From: CAYRFQ01 sp964423615
GTDB taxonomy: Bacteria > Planctomycetota > Planctomycetia > Gemmatales > Gemmataceae
NCBI GenBank assembly: GCA_964423615.1
Contig: CAYRFQ010000094.1
Location: forward strand, 1-31,416
DNA length: 31,416 nt
Direction: 5' to 3'
Below are positions 26,771 through 31,416 of this stretch, piece by piece. Numbering within the stretch: position 1 is the stretch's first letter; each line of letters starts with the position of its first letter. Both the position numbers and the translations under genes were made by a program. The notes under the pieces were generated by a model, which was given only the letters and a program-made list of their open reading frames with translations, had not been told where the DNA came from and made no database searches.

Positions 26771-27273
26771 AGTGGTTCTCTGTTGGCGGCTCGGCCCATC
26801 AAATTATGGAGTTCTGCAACGGTGAACACCTGGATTCTCGGTATTTTCACAGTAACGGTTGTTGTGTTGGTTGTTGGTGCGAGGTTATACAACGAGAGCC
26901 AATAGGCGCAGCGTCGACAAATCATCGCCTCCTCGGTTTGTTCCAACCAGGTGGTTTGATCTCTCGGAAGCACAAGAACGACGAGTAACCGAGGGGCACA
27001 ATACTCCCCTATCAATTCATTGTAATTCTTTATTGGAAGCGGGAAACTCAAGGTTGCTTCGTCTAGCCGTTCTTCCACTTCGGTTGCTTTCAACTGCACA
27101 TCGATTCTGGGTGATTTCAAGCTGGCTCCTACTCCGACCTCGCCCTTCGCGTGTATCGTACCATCAACACTGTCATCGTCTGTGACCTTTATCTCGAAGG
27201 AGTACCCCGCACGAGCCGCCACGGTGTGAACATACGCTCGGCTCAGATGTTCCTTTTGGTCGTTTTCCGTCAC
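26767..27273 (-). CDS. DUF4365 protein, predicted PDDEXK-like nuclease
   Basis: A 168-residue protein matching DUF4365, a family with a predicted restriction-endonuclease-like fold. The N-terminal helix (LSRAYVHTVAARAGYSFE) is followed by the putative active site: Asp37 in SVDGTI, then Asp58 and Gln60-x-Lys62 in RIDVQLKAT. Gln in place of the usual Glu of the ExK motif is common in this group. Its ATG overlaps the hsdS stop by 4 bp and its own stop overlaps the next gene by 4 bp, so the unit hsdS, DUF4365, 392-residue protein is translationally coupled. It could add a second nuclease activity, or bind DNA or nucleotides, in the restriction complex; neither is shown. Confidence 0.8.
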   Translation of the reverse strand: MTENDQKEHLSRAYVHTVAARAGYSFEIKVTDDDSVDGTIHAKGEVGVGASLKSPRIDVQLKATEVEERLDEATLSFPLPIKNYNELIGEYCAPRLLVVLVLPRDQTTWLEQTEEAMICRRCAYWLSLYNLAPTTNTTTVTVKIPRIQVFTVAELHNLMGRAANREPL

Positions 27274-28607
27274 GTGGACTTCTCCACGAAGGTCTCGGCA
27301 TCCTTCACGCGGATTTCGCCGGAGAGGAGCTTGGGGAGGAGAGCATCCCGCAGCCCGCTCAAAGTTTGGTTTTGCATGTCATTCGCGTCCTGTTGTTTCA
27401 GAAAAGCCGCGACCTGTTGTTTGAACTTGTGGAACAGACAATCGTCTCGTGCTGGAGGGCGTGAAAACGGGAACTCCTTGATTTGCTTACCGCTGATGTG
27501 AGGAATTGAAGTTCCTGTTTTCACGGCTTCGACGTATTGCCTAAACCCTGGATGGCTAATCAGTAGCCAGAGAAAACCTGGGCCAATCGCTGAGCTTTGA
27601 CGAAGTCGAGCAACTCGTTGCACAAGCAGACACGGCAAGTCACACTCTCGCACACGAACCCAATTCTTCCCGACCTTCGAACCGTCCATCCCGATCAACA
27701 CGTCACCGGATTTTAGAAAGTACCTTTCGTACTCTTTTGTGCCAAGCGTCCAAAAGCGAGTTTTGCTCTCCCAATGAAATGATCCTTCTTTGACATTGTC
27801 ACCTCGAGCGAGACGAACACCTAGGGGTGACTCAGAAAAATGTTTGCTTTTAAACGCATAACCAGTGAGAAATTCAACTTCTGTTCCGATATCCGTAACC
27901 TCCCACCCCTTCGGAATCGGTCCCAACGCCGAGTCTTCGAACGAATCGGGAAACAACGCCGCGGTCTGGGCATCCATGCCAACCGGTTGTCGGCCTTCGG
28001 ACTTGGCCCGCACCGGGTCGAAGTCCACAAACCACGACCGGAACAACGCCTGGGCCATCGCCTCCAACGTCTGATTCATCTGTCGGTTCAACTCGATCTT
28101 GTCGTCGAGCGTGCCGAGAATGTGGGCGATTGCCTCGAGTTCAGAATCAGGGGGGAGTGGGACCTTCAGGCTGCAAATATTCTTCAAGCTAATGGTCTTC
28201 TGTGTTGAGCCGACCACTGCCTTTTCGATTTGACTCGTGAGTAAAGCGGACTCAAGGCAAAGGTGAACAAAACGACTGTTTAGTGACGGGGAAATAACGA
28301 CTGTGTTTTGGCCGAGACAAATCGGTTCTTCTGTGGCCACGTAACTTGCTCGGCCGTAGGTGCCAACCCTGCTGAGAACAATATCTCCCTTGCGAGGAGC
28401 GTAGCGTTTTGTGAACTCTGCGAATACTTCCTGACTCACACGCAAAGTATTGGAGGTGTCCAAGAACCCGCCTTTGACATCAGTCACGCGGATCATTGGG
28501 TAACCGCAAGGGACGTACGATGGAGTTTTGTGGAGTGAATCGATGATGGTTGAAATTTGATCGAGTCGTTGAATCTTCCAACCAGAGGGAAGATGTCCGT
28601 TATGCAT
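27270..28607 (-). CDS. hsdS: Type I restriction specificity subunit (HsdS)
   Basis: A 445-residue DNA-recognition subunit that determines the target of HsdM and HsdR. Two target-recognition halves are visible: the first (about 5-155) starts LPSGWKIQRLDQIS and ends VPLPPDSELEAIA; the second (about 235-400) starts GPIPKGWEVTDIG. Between them lies the conserved helical spacer (about 156-200: ILGTLDDKIELNRQMNQ, FRSWFVDFDPV), and a matching helix ends the protein (LRDALLPKLLSGEI). The open frame extends to 28796, but those 63 residues run across an hsdM remnant in the wrong frame; the ATG at 28607, overlapping the remnant's TAA, is the natural start. The spacer is visibly GC-richer than both recognition halves, as expected if these were exchanged by recombination. 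The 3' end overlaps the DUF4365 start by 4 bp. Confidence 0.94.
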   Translation of the reverse strand: MHNGHLPSGWKIQRLDQISTIIDSLHKTPSYVPCGYPMIRVTDVKGGFLDTSNTLRVSQEVFAEFTKRYAPRKGDIVLSRVGTYGRASYVATEEPICLGQNTVVISPSLNSRFVHLCLESALLTSQIEKAVVGSTQKTISLKNICSLKVPLPPDSELEAIAHILGTLDDKIELNRQMNQTLEAMAQALFRSWFVDFDPVRAKSEGRQPVGMDAQTAALFPDSFEDSALGPIPKGWEVTDIGTEVEFLTGYAFKSKHFSESPLGVRLARGDNVKEGSFHWESKTRFWTLGTKEYERYFLKSGDVLIGMDGSKVGKNWVRVRECDLPCLLVQRVARLRQSSAIGPGFLWLLISHPGFRQYVEAVKTGTSIPHISGKQIKEFPFSRPPARDDCLFHKFKQQVAAFLKQQDANDMQNQTLSGLRDALLPKLLSGEIRVKDAETFVEKST

Positions 28608-28734
28608 ATCCCAGCCCCTCAAGATTTGTCTTGATTGCAGCCTCCAACTTTGCGGACTCTGCGAATTGTTCGTCCAACTTCTGAACCAATCGCGGCATCT
28701 TCTCCTCGAATGGTTCGCCATGGTCTTCGGTTCT
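28600..28734 (-). pseudogene. Leftover 3' end of a second hsdM allele
   Basis: On the minus strand this stretch reads EDHGEPFEEKMPRLVQKL and FAESAKLEAAIK, ending LGYA-stop. It matches the C-terminus of the hsdM gene 1319 bp away (29924-30053) without gaps over about 130 bp, at roughly 78% identity by hand count, mostly silent changes. The TAA overlaps the hsdS ATG (ATGCATAA), the usual coupled hsdM-hsdS junction. It is therefore the original junction of an older hsdM, now separated from the full hsdM by the DUF1016 gene. Confidence 0.9.
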
Positions 28735-28773
28735 CTTTTGATGTTTCCTGTCTTTGGCTCTTTGTTATCCACC

Positions 28774-29907
28774 TCAATTCCCAGATGTTTTCGCAAGTTC
28801 TGCTTCCAATTGCTTCACGCTCGGCAAACTCTGTTGTAATTCTTTTGGAAGTTCCGCAGCTCCGGTATGATACGTCGCCACTCCCATCGGCTTGCTCGTG
28901 TCTCGCAGGGCGTACTCGACAATGACGCGATTCTGTTCCTTGCAAAGAATCAAACCAATCGAAGGCCGGTCGATGTCTTGATCTCGGAGCAAATCATCGA
29001 CAGCCGATAGATAGAAATTCATCTTTCCCGCAAACTCGGGCTTGAAGGCTTCGATCTTCAAATCGATCACCACGTAGCAATGCAAACGGCAATGGTAGAA
29101 TAACAAGTCGATGTAAAAATCCTGGTCGCCGACTTCCAAGTGGTACTGACTTCCCACGAAGGCGAACCCGACACCCAGTTCGATCAGGAACTTCTTCAGA
29201 TGCTCCAACAACCCGCGTTCGAGTTCGCGTTCCTTGGCATCTTCCGCCAACATCAGAAAGTCGAACGTATACGAATCTTTGACAACCTCTTGGGCCAAGT
29301 CAGACTGCGGCGATGGCAACGTTTTTTCGAAGTTGGTCTGTGCCTTTCCTTGTCGCTCGAACAGCTGACTCTCGATTTGATGAACCAAGACCTTGCGAGA
29401 CCATCCATTTTCGATCGTCTTTTGGGCATACCAAAGCCGCTGAACTGGGTCTTTGATTTTCTCAATGAGAGCCAGGTTGTGCCCCCACGGAATTTCTGCC
29501 ACAGGTTGCGGCAGATTCTCACCGTCCATTTCTCGCACAGGCTGTGCGAGATTTATAACCTGTTGTGTGTAAGCAAGATAAAACGATCTCATCCGCCAAA
29601 CATTGCTCGGCGAGAATCCAGAAACCCCCGGAAACTCTTTCTGTAAATCTTTGGCGAGTTGATCGACGACCGATTTACCCCAACCCTCGCGATCCTGTCG
29701 CTCGACGATGACCTTACCAATGTCCCAATACAGACGGATCATCTCGCGATTCACCGACACAGCCGCCTTGAGTTGGGCAGAGCGAATCTGCTCCTTCAAT
29801 TCGGAGAGTAACTCCGTATAGGCTGCAGGAAGGGCTTTCTCTGTTCCCGCAGGGACGAGAGCTTCGCTGGGATCTTTCGTGGTTGGTTTCGATTTCTTCC
29901 TTGCCAT
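28774..29907 (-). CDS. DUF1016 (YhcG-type) PDDEXK nuclease-domain protein
   Basis: A 377-residue protein of the YhcG/DUF1016 family. The N-terminal DUF1016_N region (about 25-185) shows IRLYWDIGKVIVERQ, GWGKSVVDQLAKDL and FSPSNVWRMRSFY. The C-terminal PDDEXK-like nuclease (about 205-360) has Asp267 in DFYIDLLFYH and the DLK motif (Asp282, Lys284) in CYVVIDLKIEAFKPE. Asp replaces Glu in the ExK position, as is usual for this family. The ATG at 29907 has GAGGG six bases upstream; an in-frame GTG at 29919 overlapping the hsdM stop by 4 bp is the alternative. The family is often found inside type I restriction loci, though its role there is not settled. Here it lies between hsdM and a duplicate hsdM tail, so it probably arrived as part of an hsdM-linked cassette. 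Confidence 0.92.
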   Translation of the reverse strand: MARKKSKPTTKDPSEALVPAGTEKALPAAYTELLSELKEQIRSAQLKAAVSVNREMIRLYWDIGKVIVERQDREGWGKSVVDQLAKDLQKEFPGVSGFSPSNVWRMRSFYLAYTQQVINLAQPVREMDGENLPQPVAEIPWGHNLALIEKIKDPVQRLWYAQKTIENGWSRKVLVHQIESQLFERQGKAQTNFEKTLPSPQSDLAQEVVKDSYTFDFLMLAEDAKERELERGLLEHLKKFLIELGVGFAFVGSQYHLEVGDQDFYIDLLFYHCRLHCYVVIDLKIEAFKPEFAGKMNFYLSAVDDLLRDQDIDRPSIGLILCKEQNRVIVEYALRDTSKPMGVATYHTGAAELPKELQQSLPSVKQLEAELAKTSGN

Positions 29908-29915
29908 CGTTTCCC

Positions 29916-31208
29916 TCACATCTCATATCCGAGTTTGTCCAAGTTCGCTTTGATCGCTGCCTCCAGCTTTGCCGACTCTGCGAATTGTTCCTTCAACTTT
30001 TGGACTAACCGCGGCATCTTCTCCTCGAACGGTTCGCCGTCGTCTTCTGTTTCTTCGGCTCCGACATAGCGGCCCGGCGTCAGGACGTATCCGTGCGAGG
30101 CAATCTCTTCCTTGGTCGCGCTCTTGCAGAATCCCGGCACATCTTCATACTGTCCCGCTTCTTTCTCGCCGCGCCAAGCATGGTAGGTTTTGGCGACGCG
30201 TTCGATCTCCTCGTCGGAAAGCTCCCGGTGGATACGATCGACCAGGTAGCCGAGTTTGCGGGTGTCGATAAAGAGTGTTTCGCCCTGGCGGTTGCGAAAT
30301 TTGCCAGAACTTTTGCCACGACTCAGAAACCACAGGCAAGCCGGAATTCCGGTGGTGTAGAACAACCCGCTCGGCAACGCAATCATGCAATCGACCAGAT
30401 CGGCTTCGATCATGGCCTTGCGGATGTCGCCCTCGCCGGACGAGTTCGACGACATCGAGCCGTTGGCCAACACGAAGCCCGCCGTCCCGCCCGGTGCCAG
30501 GTGGTGTAAGAAATGCTGAATCCACGCATAGTTGGCGTTGCCGGTGGGTGGCGTGCCGTGCTTCCAGCGTGCGTCGTCGCGGAGCCGATCGCCGCCCCAG
30601 TCGCTGTCGTTGAACGGCGGATTGGCGAGGATGTAATCGTACTTAAGGTTCTTGTGCAGGTCGTTGTGGAAGCTGTCGGCGTGCTGCTTGCCGAGGTCCG
30701 CTTCGATCCCACGGATGGCCAGGTTCATCTGACACAATCGCCACGTCGTGTGGTTGGACTCCTGGCCGTAGATGGAAATGGCGGGTCGGTCTTCGGGGTG
30801 CGTTTTCTTCCACCGCTCGAGGAACTTCATCGACTGCACGAACATCCCGCCCGAGCCGCAACACGGATCGAACACCCGCCCGTTGTACGGCTCGATCATC
30901 TCGACCAACAGCTTGACGACCGCTTGCGGAGTGTAGAACTCGCCGCCGCCCTTGCCCTCAGCCGCCGCAAACTTGCCGAGGAAGTATTCGTACACGCGGC
31001 CCAGGATGTCCTTCGACTTCGACGCCTCGTCTCCCAGACCGATCGAACCAATCTGGTCGATGATCTCGCCGAGCCGGGTCTGGTCGATGGCGGGCTTGGT
31101 GTAGTCCTTGGGCAAAACGTTCTTGAGGCGTCGGTTGTCCTTCTCGATGGCGATCATGGCCTCGTTGATGAGCTTGCCAATTTCCGGACTCTTGGCGTTG
31201 TCGAGCAA
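29916..31208 (-). CDS. hsdM: Type I methyltransferase subunit HsdM, 5'-disrupted
   Basis: N6-adenine methyltransferase subunit of the type I system. The 430-residue open frame opens at a TTG (31208) immediately after an in-frame stop. It contains the AdoMet-binding motif DPCCGSGG (114-121) and the catalytic NPPF (196-199), plus GGGEFYTPQAVVKLL and the C-terminal VLTPGRYVG. Related proteins are about 500 residues and start with an N-terminal helical domain; here that domain lies upstream (31209-31416) in the same frame but is broken by three stops. Unless stops are read through or translation restarts internally, the protein lacks the part that contacts HsdS. The 3' end TGA overlaps the alternative GTG start of the DUF1016 gene. 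The last 40 codons are repeated as a remnant at 28600-28734. Confidence 0.88.
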   Translation of the reverse strand: MLDNAKSPEIGKLINEAMIAIEKDNRRLKNVLPKDYTKPAIDQTRLGEIIDQIGSIGLGDEASKSKDILGRVYEYFLGKFAAAEGKGGGEFYTPQAVVKLLVEMIEPYNGRVFDPCCGSGGMFVQSMKFLERWKKTHPEDRPAISIYGQESNHTTWRLCQMNLAIRGIEADLGKQHADSFHNDLHKNLKYDYILANPPFNDSDWGGDRLRDDARWKHGTPPTGNANYAWIQHFLHHLAPGGTAGFVLANGSMSSNSSGEGDIRKAMIEADLVDCMIALPSGLFYTTGIPACLWFLSRGKSSGKFRNRQGETLFIDTRKLGYLVDRIHRELSDEEIERVAKTYHAWRGEKEAGQYEDVPGFCKSATKEEIASHGYVLTPGRYVGAEETEDDGEPFEEKMPRLVQKLKEQFAESAKLEAAIKANLDKLGYEM

Positions 31209-31416
31209 GTGTTGCCATCGAGCCTAGGTCGGCACCTAAAAGATATTGTCGGCCAGATACTCGTCTCGGTCTTCGGGATCGCCGTACTCGTCGGCTTCGA
31301 GCTGCTTGTACTTCTCCTGGAAGGCGTCGGAGATGTACTTCAAGAAGATCAGCCCGAGCACCAGGGTGATTCAATTGTTTAAGCTTTTGACGTCGGAATC
31401 GTCATAAGTCCTTTCG
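31209..31416 (-). pseudogene. Broken N-terminal part of hsdM
   Basis: Read in the hsdM frame, this stretch gives DSDVKSLNN-stop, then LVLGLIFLKYISDAFQEKYK, then DEYLADNIF-stop-VPT-stop-ARWQ and joins the downstream frame. Intact relatives have NIFWVPxEARW, so the stops at 31238-31236 (from a Trp codon) and 31226-31224 (from a Glu codon) are substitutions. The TGA at 31373-31371 sits where about 20 residues are missing, suggesting a small deletion. The frame is still open at the window end, so the true start lies beyond it. Confidence 0.82.

Noticed and set aside
28608..28796. N-terminal extension of HsdS by 63 residues
   Set aside because: It runs out of frame across the leftover hsdM tail, has a basic low-quality composition and no counterpart in HsdS proteins; the ATG at 28607 overlaps the remnant stop as in normal hsdM-hsdS junctions.
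30513..31382. Plus-strand open frame of 289 codons opposite hsdM
   Set aside because: Antisense shadow; hsdM motifs DPCCGSGG and NPPF are on the minus strand, and the repeated Val/Leu/Asp pattern is typical of reversed GC-rich codons.

Overview
The window looks like a planctomycete chromosome segment. Evidence: two Sigma70_ECF-type sigma factor genes, each directly upstream of a large Ser/Thr kinase; a kinase carrying about 14 WD40 repeats; caspase-fold proteins with DUF4384 domains; and a giant secreted beta-helix protein with a VPS-type N-terminal motif and a CSLREA-like segment. There is no rRNA, tRNA or CRISPR array. Assignments rest on reading motifs by eye; no database search was run.

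Layout. 1-1085 (-): an IS630-type transposase cut by the window edge, with its reading frame split at UUU UGA. 1086-1880: no gene seen. 1881-6174 (-): ECF sigma factor plus membrane Ser/Thr kinase with WD40 repeats, overlapping by 11 bp. 6379-10054 (+): a divergent three-gene caspase-like operon (pseudo-caspase with DUF4384, membrane-anchored DUF4384 protein, and a secreted caspase with an intact His/Cys dyad). 10055-10867: non-coding, with a MITE-like inverted-repeat element. 10868-11718 (+): a decayed Ser/Thr kinase pseudogene. 11719-18050 (-): a second ECF sigma, then a kinase-STAND ATPase-TPR protein, then a cytochrome P450. 18331-21843 (+): the beta-helix surface protein, followed by a clear terminator. 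22460-31416 (-): a type I restriction-modification island, transcribed hsdM, DUF1016 nuclease, hsdS, DUF4365 protein, an unknown 392-residue protein, then hsdR, in a tightly packed operon.

How the genes may work together (inference). Each sigma-kinase pair is probably a signalling unit in which the kinase controls the sigma factor. The first pair stands back to back with the caspase operon and is its obvious candidate regulator; the combination of a catalytically dead and a live caspase with a shared DUF4384 module is the best candidate here for an undescribed system. The second pair is followed by a P450, suggesting a kinase-controlled oxidative function. The restriction island is mosaic: a diverged copy of the hsdM 3' end lies fused to hsdS, the DUF1016 gene sits between the two copies, and the hsdM 5' end has three in-frame stops, so restriction may be inactive or hsdM recently broken. 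Two additional genes (DUF4365 and the 392-residue protein) are locked into the operon by 4-bp overlaps and are candidate accessory defence components.
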